From Pleurotus ostreatus/Saccharomyces cerevisiae fusant (lineage: Eukaryota; Opisthokonta), in contig JAMQCK010000067.1 in NCBI GenBank assembly GCA_024196135.1, positions 38,211 to 102,210 of the forward strand: a stretch of 64,000 nt of DNA. The letters are read 5' to 3'. The notes beneath the pieces are model-generated. The model ran no database searches. It was not told the DNA's origin and worked only from the letters and a program-made list of their open reading frames with translations. Shown piece by piece: positions 45,129 to 56,173 of the stretch. The translations under genes and the position numbers were made by a program. Within the stretch, counting starts at the first letter, position 1. The number at the start of each line of letters is the position of its first letter.

Positions 45129-46661
45129 TCATCGCGGCATATACGGTCTATCATCCTCTGGGAACGTCTCCACGCCGTACATCGCGTTGTCGTGGGCCGC
45201 GGGCGCGTACACCGAAGGCTCGGCGTACATATGCTCTCTCTCGCCGTACGCAGCCTCGTACGCACTCCCGGACGGCGTTGGGTGGTATACATTGCTCTCC
45301 TCGTCATCGTATCCCCCACCGGACGCGTACGTGCTGGCACCCGCCTCGTACCCACCGGCGCCTGCATCGTAATGGCTCGCGCCAGCATCGTACCCGTCAG
45401 CCTGCTGCTCGTACGTTTGCGCGTACGGGCCCGGCGGTTCCAGCGCGAAAGAGCCCATGCCCTCGCCCATCGCCTCTGGCTCATCCGCCTTCTTCCGCCG
45501 CCTGCGCTTCGGCGCCTCCTCCCCGTTCCCGTTCTCGGCCTTCGTCTTTCGCGGCGCGCGGGGCTTAGGCTCCTTCTTGGGCTTCGGTTCCTTCGGCGGC
45601 TTGGGCTCCTTGGGCGGCTTGGGCTCCTTGGGTGCTTTGGGGACCTTGGGCTTGGGCTCTTTCTTTGGTTTGGGCTCCTTAGGCTCGCGCGGCTTCCTTG
45701 CGCGCTTTGGCTTTGGCTTTTCCTCATCGCTGTCGTCATCGCCGCCTTCACCATCCTCGTCCGTGTGCGCGCTGGCCATATGGACGTCCCCGTCGTTCCC
45801 GTCTCCTTCTTCTTCCTCGTCGTCGCCGGCTGCAGCAGCACGTGCGCGGGCCTTGCCCTTGCCACGACGTTTGGAGTTCTCGTGCGGATCGATGGTACCG
45901 CCGGCGGAGGGGTCGGGGACGCCAGCGACGATGTCCTTCAGAAAGTCTAGAACTTCAACTGTTTCGACGGCATGTTTGCTGGGTGAAGTGTCAGCTTCCC
46001 GGGAAGCAGAAGGGGATGAGGTCGCATGGGAATGAGATGTGCGCGAGTTGTCAGAGATACTCGCAATTGGGAGGACGGGAGGAAGCATTACGTTTGGATG
46101 GCAAAGACAGTAAACGTACAGATGATACGCCTCTACTTTCTTCGCGCCCCGCTGCAGGGTTACTTTTGCAGACTCGTCGACGATGGTCTTCAGGAAGAGT
46201 TCGAGAGCCTTGGCTGGAGCGTGTTGTTAGTGGTGACTCGGAACGAGTGGGTGTAAGGGTCCTAGGACGACAGCGTAGGGGTCTGGAGCAAGGGGTTGTA
46301 GTAGATCGACTGGGCGATGCGTCGCCGAAGGGTGGATACCAGCCGTGGGCATAGTATGATGACGCCAAATCGCAGGGTCGTCCAAAAGACAAGGGGAAGC
46401 TGCTCGCTGATGGCGGTACACCATCCCAGAGCCGCCGGTTTAAAGGGGAGGGGATTGGAGGGCAAGGGATTGACAATGAACGTACATATAATCACAGGTG
46501 TTGCCTGCGCGACCTTGCCTACATCGTCGTCCTTTTGCATGATCTTCTTAATGCGCGCCTGGTCAGACGGCTGTCAGTGCCAATATCACCCACTCGGACA
46601 CAGGCCCACGCACCACAGGAAACTTCGTCTGCTTCAACTTGTTCTTCAGCTTGGAGGACAT
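45129..46661 (-). CDS. NC2 alpha / DRAP1 (Bur6-type) histone-fold corepressor
   Basis: Negative cofactor 2 alpha pairs with NC2 beta (Dr1) and binds TBP on DNA. Start MSSKLKNKLKQTKFPV; the histone fold is ARIKKIMQKDDDVGKVAQAT and ISKALELFLKTIVDESAKVT, then QRGAKKVEAYHLKHAVETVE and LDFLKDIVAGVPDPSAGGT, matching DRAP1 closely. The fold is split over short exons with introns near 46560, 46210-46480 and 45980-46110. The last exon encodes a long tail of about 270 residues: basic, acidic (GDDEEEEGDGN), then KEPKPPKEPK repeats, a basic cluster (KRRRRKK) and Tyr/Gly/Ala repeats (YDAGAS, YEAGAS) ending DDRPYMPR. A frame upstream of the ATG is open but lacks conservation. Very likely nuclear. Confidence 0.9.
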
Positions 46662-47186
46662 GCTGGGCAGAGGATATGGGAGTGTCGGCAGTCTTCGGTG
46701 TTCTACGAGTACACAGGTTGTGCACAATTTTTCGTTGTGTACAGCTTTTCTCGTCACTAGTCGGATGGTTCTTGATTTGTGTTCGCGCGTCCGAGTCCAG
46801 GAGATCGCCAGAGGCCGCAGAGGCGCCGTCGACGAGCTAGACAAAGATCAACGAGGCGGACGTCCCACGTGGTGCGGCGGTCGGGGTCGGAGACGCCTGG
46901 ACCACGAGGCTTTTTGTCGTTAATGATCACGTGTGAATGTAGGTCCAGGACCCACACGTCCATGTCGATGAGTCTGTCTTGTCACATTGAGGGTACACTG
47001 CAGGCCTGCTGTCAATTTCACCTTTTAGAGAGAGATTTTCAGTATGTATCATATTGTTGGGCAGCTAGATTGTCGAATATCTCGTTACAGAGACCCCTCT
47101 CTTAAGTGCGTGCCGATGCTGTCGAAGGCCAGCTTGGTACCAATCATGACGCTGACAAGCGGGAATCTCTTGTCCAGGTTTCTATT
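46662..47186. other. NC2 alpha promoter side and 3' flank of DUF6535 copy C
   Basis: No coding exon, repeat or RNA gene recognised in these 525 bp. Confidence 0.4.
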
Positions 47187-49475
47187 TTACTCCTTCGGTG
47201 CCAACCTATACATACACTCCTGCGCTCCATCCCTTACACTGAACCCCATCTCTATCTCCGCCATGCCGTCCATCAACAGCTGCCTGAGCTTTGTTAAATT
47301 GTCTAACATCTCAGCGCGCCCTTCCTCCCATTCACGACCTACAAAGTATTCCTTCGAAGTAATTTCGGTCGTTTCGTAAGCCTCCTCTGTAGCTTGAAAC
47401 GCCGGAGCGTACTGGGAATGAATGTCAGCATCGACAACAGATTCGTACGCTTGCTCCCATTCAAAAAGGCCGAATCTGGTACGTGCTGTGTTCGGAGCGC
47501 TACTGAGTAGCAAACACGTCTGCATCAGTCGCTCGAGCTCGCGCCATATCACGGGATGCAGCTTGAGATGTGCTGCGTCCCAGTCGAGCATGTCAAGAGC
47601 GTCGAGGGCGCGTCGTAGGGCGGGACCTTTCCGCAGCGGTTCGTCTTCGTCGCAGAAGCGTGCCAACTGCATGACGCAGAGTGCCGCCCTCGTATGCGCG
47701 TGCGGGATGCGATGGCGACCATCGAGCAGGTGTGCCCATAGGAGGAGCGCACGTGCGGACCAGGTGCGCACCCAGGAAGGAGTATGCAGCAGCGCGCGCA
47801 TCAGACGCTCGATGCGATCGACGTCGCGGCACGCGTTGCCGGGAGAGTTCATGTACGCGATATTTAGAGTGATAATCTGATCCCGGGGATGCGTGCGGCA
47901 GAATTGCGCCCTGCGCAGCGAGATGTCTGCATCTATCGGGAAGGCCGAGGCCGCTTGCGTTGCAACGCTAGCCGCAGAGGTGTTGAGAGACGATGAGACA
48001 AGCCATTCTAGTGCTCCATCCATCATGGCCTCGCGTTGGCGCTCGACTTCAGCCTGCTCGCGATCCTGAAGACTTTGAGGCTTAGCAAGACGACGACGAG
48101 TCCAGCTCCACGCCCGAACCATGGAGCGGAAATCCCTGCGCCAGTGCGTTTCGGCGCGAACTTGCTTGTGGACGAATTCGTAGAAATGTTGGATTTGTCG
48201 AATGGGATAGATGACTGAATACTGAAGAATGGGATGTGCGACAGCAATTATATACTCGGCGAGAGGCGTTTTGTACGCGCATTGGGGGACGAAGATAGGC
48301 AGGGCAGTGGTCAGGCAATAGAGGAGGAAAATTGCGGCGGAGAGCCCTATGATGACGATTGAAATGGTGAAATTCAAGGGCGCGACGTAGACGGCAAGGC
48401 CGGCGAAGAAGAGAAGGAGGGCGACAGTCAAGAGAACCGGGAGGAACCTGACGATCGCGGGCACTCTCCATCTCTGGAAGCTCCGGAAGCGATATTGGCG
48501 GATGCATGCGCGATCCCGAGGTGAGCCCTTGGATAATAGATTATAGTGCTGCATATGGATGAGTCGCGACTTGAGAAGAAATCAAAGCAACGAACCTGTA
48601 TCCATTGCTTTGCCAGCACGGAGATCAACGCAGTCAATAAAGCAAGCGTCAGGCTGGTAAGCCACAGTCCGTTTACCCACAAGTCCGCTACATGGTATGT
48701 CTTCGAATCTGGGACCAGCCGCGCCTCGGGAATGTCGCCAGCCGAGGCACCGGTGGCAACTGCGCGCTGCAAGAGGACTAACTCGTACACGAGGGACGTC
48801 GTGATTTGTGCGTAGTCTGAGTCTAGCTTTTGAGAACTCTGCGAGACGAACGTTGTCACGACAGCAGAGAAGAGACCAGCCTATGAATTATCCACCATAA
48901 GAGATCTTTCGGGCAGATAGTGGCAAAATTGGGCTCACGAAGACAAGGAGCACGTCGAGCGTGCCATTGAGGCCTGCCACCATCTCCCCATCGGCGATTT
49001 GCGACTCGTCGTTATAAACGCGCCACACGCGCGCGCGGGCGCTCAGCTCCTCGCCGTATGCGTCGGGAGCATACTTCTGCTCGTAATTAGTGTCGGTGGC
49101 CGTGTGGCGAGGCTGGCTCTTCTCATCGTCACTGTCAAGCCCAGCTTCTGCCAGGTCGTCGCCACGTGTTGGGCCGTCCTGGGCACGCGTTCGCGCGCTG
49201 GTCTCGCAGTGCCTCTCCTGACTATGTTGCGTGGCAGCCGCATCGTTGGACGTGGCCGCGAGTCGAGGATTGAGTTTAGGGGGCGCTGAAAAGCTGTCGG
49301 GAGGGCTGTCCGCAGGACATGCCAGTGATCGTTCGACCGCGTCGTGGTCTTCTGTGGGTTGAGATGCGAGGCCATCTCGCTTCGAATCGGATACCGCTGA
49401 GCGCGCCATGCCTTCCTCGGCCAGCGACAACGAAGGTGTCGCAGCAGAAAGACCTGTCCCGGGTAGTGAAGGCAT
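47187..49475 (-). CDS. DUF6535 membrane protein, copy C (727 residues)
   Basis: Exons 49475-48939, 48880-48596 and 48548-47187, all phase 0, with introns at the same two codons as copies A and B. N-terminus TPSLSLAEEGMARSA, family block TNYEQKYAPDAYGEELSARA and RVWRVYNDESQIAD. Helices LLVFAGLFSAVVTTFVS, LWLTSLTLALLTALISVLA, FLPVLLTVALLLFFAGLAV, and FLLYCLTTALPIFVPQCAY. The soluble C-terminal region holds SSLNTSAASVATQAASAF and a WEQAYESVVDAD segment; it ends at APKE with no acidic tail. It is closer to copy B than to A around GSPRDRACIRQYRF. The function is unknown; the pattern of three intact copies within 27 kb suggests segmental duplication. Confidence 0.85.
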
Positions 49476-50128
49476 CCCTCAAGGTGATAGTGTACGAAAC
49501 AGTATGAGGCTATCGCTCGAGGCTTGCCAGCATGGCCGGCAAATGCCAAAGACCGACTGTGGTCATAACTGCAAGACCCATCCCGTCAGAGCGCCCATCC
49601 ATTGAAGATGGGAGAATTGGCTGTGATGGGCTGAAACAGAGCTGTCAGACCCAAATTCTTATTAGAAAGGACAGAAACAGATTCCCGGCAATTGCCGATT
49701 TACTACTCAAGATCCCAGTCTTGGTCCACTTCGTCGAATGACGGCCCTCAGATGCTCCTAAGTGAGGAATCCGAATTTCTTGGCAAAGGCATAAGAGTCG
49801 GATTCAAGGTCTTTGACATGGGTCACGCGGACGTATCGTGGATGCGTTCGGGTCGCTCAGTGGAGAGACGACAGCACTAGGAATATCAATGTGTCAACGC
49901 AAGCGCAAAACCTATAACGACTGACGGTATAGCATCGCATCAAAACAGCTGTATGAACTGAAAATACAAATATGGATACATCTTATACAGGAGTGTCCAT
50001 GTATGAAGCATCTGCGAAAGCACAAACCAACTGGGCATTCCTCAACTCTACGAGGGCGGCCCTTCTGATAATTACGGCCTACACGACCTCACGGCCTACA
50101 CCACTGACTCACGGCCAGCACCACTGCC
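49476..50128. other. Intergenic region with 20-bp repeats at its right end
   Basis: Promoter side of DUF6535 copy C and 3' flank of CK2 beta. Apart from the 20-bp repeat next to the CK2 beta stop, nothing is recognisable. Confidence 0.4.
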
Positions 50129-50148
50129 TCACGGCCTCTCCTCGATCG
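50089..50148 (-). repeat. 20-bp tandem repeat covering the CK2 beta stop codon
   Basis: Units start at 50089, 50109 and 50129, each TCACGGCC followed by 12 bp. The TCA at 50129-50131 is the complement of the CK2 beta TGA stop, so two extra stop-containing copies lie downstream. Confidence 0.75.
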
Positions 50149-51415
50149 CCTCCAATCTCTCCACCTGCCGATCCCTGACTGCCTCCTGCCATCTTTGCAG
50201 CCTGGCCGTCTCGTGCACGAGGAAACCGTATATCCGCGGCCGATACCGCTCGACGTTCTTCGCTACGCTCGCCGTGCTGACGCCCTCGCCGCCGCCTCCG
50301 CCGCCCTCGGCTGGTAGGACTTCAGCGTCATCGCGCGCACGACGGCGGGCGCGCGAGTCAGCGGCTGCACCCCCTCCGCTTGTTGAGCCTGAATGGATTC
50401 GTGAGTAGGTTCGTTCGCTGGACCTACTACCAAACGCACTTGAACCCGCACCAAGCCCCGCTGCGCCTCCTTCGGTACCACCAACTTTCGCTGGTATCAA
50501 ATTTGGGTAGACGAGGAACAGCAGATGGGGAAATGTCGTCCCGAAGTATGCCCCGTCGATGCTGCCGTGTCTTGAGGACTTGGGCGAGTAGATGTCCTCG
50601 CAGCGGCCACAGTAGAGCTTGACGGACTTTTCGTACGGGATGTCGGTGAGGCCGACGGGGAGGAGGGGTTGGGCGGCGCAGAGCACGCGAGGGCATTTGC
50701 CGAAGTCGGCGCGTTTGTATTTTTCGAGCTGGAGGGTTGGTTGAGCATCACCTCGAGGTATCGTGGCGAAAGGATGGTAGGAAATAGATGAGGGGGGTGA
50801 TGCGTACCATCTTCGCGAGCCCGCGCGCGGTGACGATCCAGCGCGCGTGAATGAGGCCGTAGAGCAGCCGGGCCTGCACGTCGAGCGACCCGCGCATCTC
50901 GTCCTGCATCTCGTCGTCTAAGAAGTGCGTGTAAGTACGGTGTCGATCATGAATGGCTTGCAGAAAGCTCCGTTCAAAGTGTATAGAACTTGCTAACGCA
51001 CCCAAATTGTCCGTAATAAGATCGAGTGCTTGGGCATAGTTCGCGACCTCGTTATTGAGACCAGTGAGGTTGAAACGATCAAGGATGAAGTCCTCGTCGA
51101 CCTCGCAGAAATACTCGTTCCCCTTGGAGGAGAGGAACCAGGATATCCACTGGGGAAGGGGCGTTAGGCTCGATGATATCGAACACGAGGGAAGGCCGGT
51201 GGAATTAGGGAAGATAGAATAGATGGAAGAGTAAAGACATAGCGAGAAAGAGCCGAATGTTTGTGAGGGGAAGTAGAGCTTCAAGGAGGGAGAGGGGATA
51301 CGCACTGAACTGGAGGGAGCACGCGTCAGGTCGATGCCGTTATACAAAGATAGCTTGCGCACCTGGAGTAGTCCGAGTCTGAGCCTGTCGATACATCCTC
51401 CATCCTGGACATCAT
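50129..51415 (-). CDS. Casein kinase II regulatory (beta) subunit
   Basis: Forms the dimeric core of the CK2 tetramer. Exon 1 (51415-51363) encodes [37 protein letters not shown] and [15 protein letters not shown] follow, then [20 protein letters not shown] and [18 protein letters not shown], then the zinc-finger region with KCPRVLC and [10 protein letters not shown], and [14 protein letters not shown]. Exon 1 ends in phase 2, while the exon that starts TGG (51149) is phase 0. A 4-nt micro-exon (51306-51309, TTCA) with GT-AG flanks on both sides restores the frame as YSSSWISW. The C-terminus is longer than usual, with low-complexity Ser/Gly/Ala sequence ending [15 protein letters not shown]. 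Total is about 330 residues. Confidence 0.92.
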
Positions 51416-51910
51416 ATTATGGGGGAGGAATTGGTTGTGGTGGTACGCTCGCAGGTCGAGGGCACTGGTCCGCGGTCGAGCACGTTCTGGCCGAGGTCAA
51501 GTTGCAAGAACACCTCTCCTATCAACCCTAAAGATGACTTCCAGTCGTAGCCGTGGCCAAACAAGGACGCCTTCGGACGCCCTCCGATGGCAGTCAGTGA
51601 ATCTCGCGGAGGCGCGGCGGTGGAAGGACAAGGGCTGGTGTGGCTGTGCAGATCGATGGCGTTTGCCGAGCGGACGTGCCATAAACGGTCGGCAGGCGCG
51701 TACCCTTGGCTTTCCACCTTGCTCAGCTTTCACGCTATCTTGAAAGCATCCCTCAAGATCTCGGAGCTGAGTATGAACAGAAGTGCTTCTCACAAGCCTT
51801 CAGACTGATCATCTTGCTGCGTAGGCTTCCATGACCCCCGAACCGATCGAGCCATGTCGGTGGCATACTCTGTCCTTCACACCTAGATCGTCTGTGGAAT
51901 GAATCTACAG
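51416..51910. other. Region between CK2 beta and the lipase exons
   Basis: It must hold the CK2 beta promoter and the missing first exon of the lipase. I could not fix a signal-peptide exon: the frame of the first recognisable lipase exon has no ATG before an upstream TGA. A frame at about 51690-51780 (YPWLSTLLSFHAILK) is a possible but unproven leader. Confidence 0.4.
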
Positions 51911-53551
51911 GGCTTTACGAAGACCTCGTGCACTATTTCAAGTATGCGAGCTCGGCTTATACGGCTTTGTGCCCAAGGCCGAATGGGCGAGTACTGGTGT
52001 CGGAGGTGCGAACTGCTTAAAGCCTTGAATCTGGCCAACTTTGAGCCTCAGTCTTGATAGATCTCGAACTCATACACGGACATACAAGGCTTCGTTGCGC
52101 GCGACGATGAGCGTAGGGAAATCATTGTCGCTCTGCGTGGCAGGTAAGGGCCTCATCTTGTATTCTCGCACCCATCATGAGCGATCCTTTTCGCGCACTC
52201 TACGCTCGAATCTCCACCCTATCGACATCTACTACTGGTCTTAGCCGCTGCGATGATCTCACAAAAAATATTGACCTTCGCCCTATAGCCTCTCGATGAC
52301 GGATATCCTACTCGATGCCTCCGTCGTACTCGTGCCCTTCATTTCGCCAGGGGTGTCTGCGCCAGGTATGTCATTGACCCCGGCCGAACATCCACGTCTT
52401 TCAATGAGTTCATCGACTTATAAATGTTTGGCAGATGGCGTGAAAGTCCACAGTGGATTTTTGGCAGCCTGGAACTCCGTTGCGCTCGAAGTCATTGCGA
52501 TCGTGACTGAGGAGCTCGAACGGCTGGCGGGCATACCTTTTCCTTGGGGCGTGGAAACGTTAGCGGAGCCATCGCATATATTGGACGTCGGCGACGAAAC
52601 CCAGCTATCTTCGACAGGCTGCGGCTACTCATTGGTGGCGACGGGTCACTCACTCGGTGGCGCACTTGCGACGATGGCGGTTATGACATTGAGGCAGAGG
52701 TTCACGGGAGTGTGAGATATCCTCCACTCCCTTCGTCGTTCTATCCCTTCATCAAGTTCATTGTCGCCCTCTCTCACTCGCTGACAACAGTTCTCGACCG
52801 CGCTTACTCTCATGTTGTGTTAAGTCCGAAATGATACATAACTAACTAGTCTTCCCTAGACCTGTTACGAAACTCTACTCCTACGGGGCACCGCGGGTGG
52901 GAAACGCAGAGTTTGCTGATTGGGTAAATCAAGTCGTGGGCAGGACAGCGTTCAGGGGTAGGCGTGTTCCTCATTCTTTCTTCTCGGGGCTTCGTTTACA
53001 GTGTGAGCACCCTATAGTCGTGCACGCAAAGGATGGGTGGGCGATTGAAGAGCGCCTTCTTCAAAAACTGAAGGCTGACATCACCTCAGCGTCCCGACAA
53101 TGATTCCGACGTCGATGGGATATGCGCACCACGGTGAGGCGCCGGAGTGCACGACGTGTCAGTACGCGGTTGATGTGACACCCTTCAGGCGTCGAATACT
53201 GGCAGAAGTGCGAGCCTCCCGCGCCGGAGAATACGGTATGTAGATATACTTTGCCATCCCGTCTATCGCTTCGAGTTGGCACTCTCTTAATTTTTCTGTC
53301 CAGGTCCGCTGCGGGTGCGACGGCGAAGACCCAAGATGCTCGGCATCGGTGCCGAGCGAGGGAATCAATGAGGATCATATGCAGGTGAGTGTGGCGAAAC
53401 AACTAATCGGCAATAGCCAAATCGCACCTGCTGTCGCATTGCAAGAGGCTACGCTTGCTGACTTGTTGTTTTTGTCGTGCTTTCTTCTCTGAAACGGCGG
53501 GCATTCTCCAGTATTTCGGAATCATCGCGACAACGCCTTTCTGCTGGTGAA
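51911..53551 (+). CDS. Class 3 lipase, alpha/beta hydrolase (5' end unresolved)
   Basis: Probably a secreted triacylglycerol lipase or related esterase. The first clear exon gives LYEDLVHYFKYASSAYTALC. After introns come ISNSYTDIQGFVARDDERRE with IIVALRGS, VDVKVH-like GVKVHSGFLAAWNSVALEVI, the nucleophile elbow TGHSLGGALATMAV, then LYSYGAPRVGNAEFADWVN, VVHAKDGVPTMIPTSMGYAH with HGVEYW, VRCGCDGEDPRCSASVPSEG, and YFGIIATTPFCW-stop at 53549-53551. Catalytic Ser (GHSLG), Asp (AKDGVP) and His (AHHGVEYW) are all present, so the enzyme looks intact. At least eight introns were placed by phase and motif continuity. The start codon and signal peptide lie upstream and are not identified. Confidence 0.85.
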
Positions 53552-53922
53552 TTTGGGGGGGCGTCTCCGGTACCGGTGTCAGAGTTGGTTAGCACTTGTA
53601 TTATGAAATCCCCGCAGGATACTTCACAATGAAACAGATTGACAACAATGGTTGACGACACATTCCAGCATAATAAACGATTCCAGCAACTCACGTACGA
53701 CGTTTGGCAAGCGCTTCCAGCGAGCAGTTGGGAGTCGAACTCGCATCTTCTCCGGCAATGGCCGTTTACCACGTGTCCCATGCCTCGCCGTTTATGAACG
53801 CCGACCGTGCTTCCTTTACTCTTCCACTAATACAGATGCACGTCTGAGGAGCCTTGACTTGCTCAGCCGACCGAGTCGACAGGGTTCACGAAAGCTCGCC
53901 AGAACACGGAACATCTTCTAAT
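53552..53922. other. Region between lipase and RNase H-fold gene
   Basis: The 371 bp between two plus-strand genes. The minus strand has a tRNA-like B-box motif (GAGTTCGACTCC) near 53735, but no cloverleaf could be drawn. Confidence 0.4.
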
Positions 53923-55967
53923 ATGAACACGTACTTCTCGCTGAAGGACATCGCAAGCAGGTGAAGTACTGGGATTTATCCGCCGTGTTATCACCACTGA
54001 CGGATGTTCAATACATCTTTTCGTACTTCTCATGCCATTCTATGGCCTGTTGATTGCTCGCGGTACTGTCTGCTGGCTAACTCCATCCACGTTCTATTCA
54101 ATCCCTCCCTTGCGCTATTGCTCTCTCGTCGACTCGCCCTCCGGTGATTATCATTCATCGACGTACTATCGCTTGTGCGCAGGGGGAAGCCCTACGTGGA
54201 TACTGGACGACTTGACCAGATTTTGAATGTGCCGGGTGTGGTACGTCGCGTGCAGCCGGATAAATATGAGTTCATCCTCGGTAAGTGCGATCATCATTCC
54301 TCGAGAGCGCGATTGTCGGTTTTTTATGCAAGGCTAATTGCGCTTGCTAGGTACCTCTGCGACGGGCGCACCAATGATTCTCGTCACAGACGAGGAGAAT
54401 TGGCGGTTACCTCCATACTTACGAGGCGGAAGGCCGCTGCGAGCAGACAAATTCACTTGCCTGTCGCCGATTGTGTGTACACGCGACGAGCTGCAGACCG
54501 CGCTGAAAGGGAAGGGTGGGAACAGCTATACAATGCTGGAGCGTGCAAGGTGAGTTCGCGCTCACCTATCTTGAGATGCACCATTTCCCCATCATATATT
54601 ACAGCGTGCTGATCAGCTTTTTGACAGGGCGCTCAACCACGTTTTGCACGACCCTACCGACGCTGATCGCTTTGGCCTTCCTAGATTGCGCGCGAACGAC
54701 TGCCGTGTCCTGTCCTTCGCGTTCAATCTGATGTACAAGGAGGAAACCGAGGCAGTGAAGAAGGCAATGCCGAAGATCAAGGACGTGGGCTTGGCGGAGG
54801 CCGAGTTCCACGAAGGGTCAGCGGAGGGGGGTTGGGGATCGGCGGTACAGAGGGGATGGGCGGTGAAGGAGGGCACGACGAAGCACTGGAAGGAGGCGAG
54901 CAATAAGCTCAGCAACTGGATCGAGCAGGACCCGCAAGCGAGCGGGGTGCTGAGGACGGAGAAGTACCAAGAGGAGGTATGCAATTTCTCAAGGTCTGGC
55001 GTTGTTTTAGTGTGGTGATACTGATGTACATTATCTTTCAGCCTTTCGAAGGGACACAGATCCTACCGAAGGACCAGATCAACCTTGCGTCGTACTTCGA
55101 GGTCAGCGGACGAGATGCTAAGTCCATCATCCTGCTGGTTTCAAACGCAGAGTTCGCTTTGCCGGTATTGAATGCATTGGGCGTGGATACGACTAGGTGG
55201 AAAGGGAAAGATGGAGAGGACGTGTTGAGTCAGCTGTTTGGTCTGGTAAGATCCTCACATCTGTCTGCTCAGCTTTGGACTCGATGCCTACCCTCACGCA
55301 GTCACCGAACAACTTCGATTCGCGCGAACGCGATCGTTCCCCGCGCAGAGACAACGGCGCCCGCAGATACGACGACCGCTCTCGCAGGGAGAGGGATTGG
55401 GGCCACAACGCGTCAGCGCGGACCCCGGCATACGGCCACTCTGCGCGTTTGGAGCCAGGGGTCTACGTCGTTGACATCAAGAAGGTCTTCGCTACGTACC
55501 ACGCCAGCTTCACGGATACGGCGGGCGTGCGCCGGATGGCGAAGAGTGCTGGCCTGGTACAGGACCATCTTTGGTTCGGGGCGGGGAGGGAAGCGGGGTG
55601 AGTTTGGTCTTCTGGGATCTTCGCGCGCTTTGGGGCCGTGGACTGGATTGCTGACTGCCCTTTATCTAGCCTGCTGATCGAGTTGTGGCGGCTGTTGGTT
55701 TCGGGACCGTCTACGGGCCTGCCGAAGAAAGTCAGGGATGCGGCCTGGGAGAGGCAGCGAGCGGCGTTACTTAGTGGTAGAACGAGCACCGGAGCGAGCG
55801 ACGAGCGCCCTGCAGAAGCTCAGGTTGTGGCCCACGGAGACGATTCGGACGACGACCTCAATGCTGGTCCCAGTGTGGTCATAAATACTCCAGCAGCTGG
55901 CGGCGGGGACCCTTACTTGAACGACTACAGCGACCGCGGCGACTCGGACGATGACGACGATTACTAG
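53923..55967 (+). CDS. Gfd2/YDR514C-like RNase H-fold protein with Arg/Ser-rich insert
   Basis: Start MNTYFSLKDIASR, joined to GKPYVDTGRLDQILNVPGVV; the middle has CRVLSFAFNLMYKEETEAVK and a basic helical stretch (HWKEASNKLSNWIEQDPQ). The C-terminal part, SIILLVSNAEFALPVLNALG and VDTTRW, then PGVYVVDIKKVFATYH, RMAKSAGLVQDHLWFGAGRE and LLIELWRLLVSGP, resembles the Gfd2/YDR514C-like domain, an RNase H-like (3'-5' exonuclease-type) fold. An insert of about 50 residues (RERDRSPRRDNGARRYDDRS) interrupts the domain between VDTTRW and PGVY. The tail is acidic, ending DSDDDDDY-stop. The intron before the insert was placed at CACGCAG because the nearer AG breaks the frame. Canonical acidic exonuclease residues are not all evident, so catalytic activity is uncertain. 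Confidence 0.65.
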
Positions 55968-56173
55968 CACGAGGGCATAGAATGCGCTACTTCGTCTTGC
56001 TTGATCTCCTTGGACTGCATTTAGATCGTAACCGGATACTCTCAAATTGCAACAGTGACTGTATATCTAGTCGTGCAGATAGAATGGTAATGCATGTCAT
56101 TCCGTAAGTAGCAGAACCTACTCTAGATGTTGTTGATTCCTCGTACCGTTCCCTCCTTCCGATGGAGCATTGC
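55968..56173. other. Short convergent intergenic region
   Basis: The 206 bp between convergent genes contain both 3' UTRs. No other element seen. Confidence 0.4.

Noticed and set aside
53698..53778. tRNA-like segment on the minus strand (GAGTTCGACTCC B-box, about 71 nt)
   Set aside because: The outer ends can pair, but no D arm, anticodon arm or five-pair T stem could be drawn. Probably chance.
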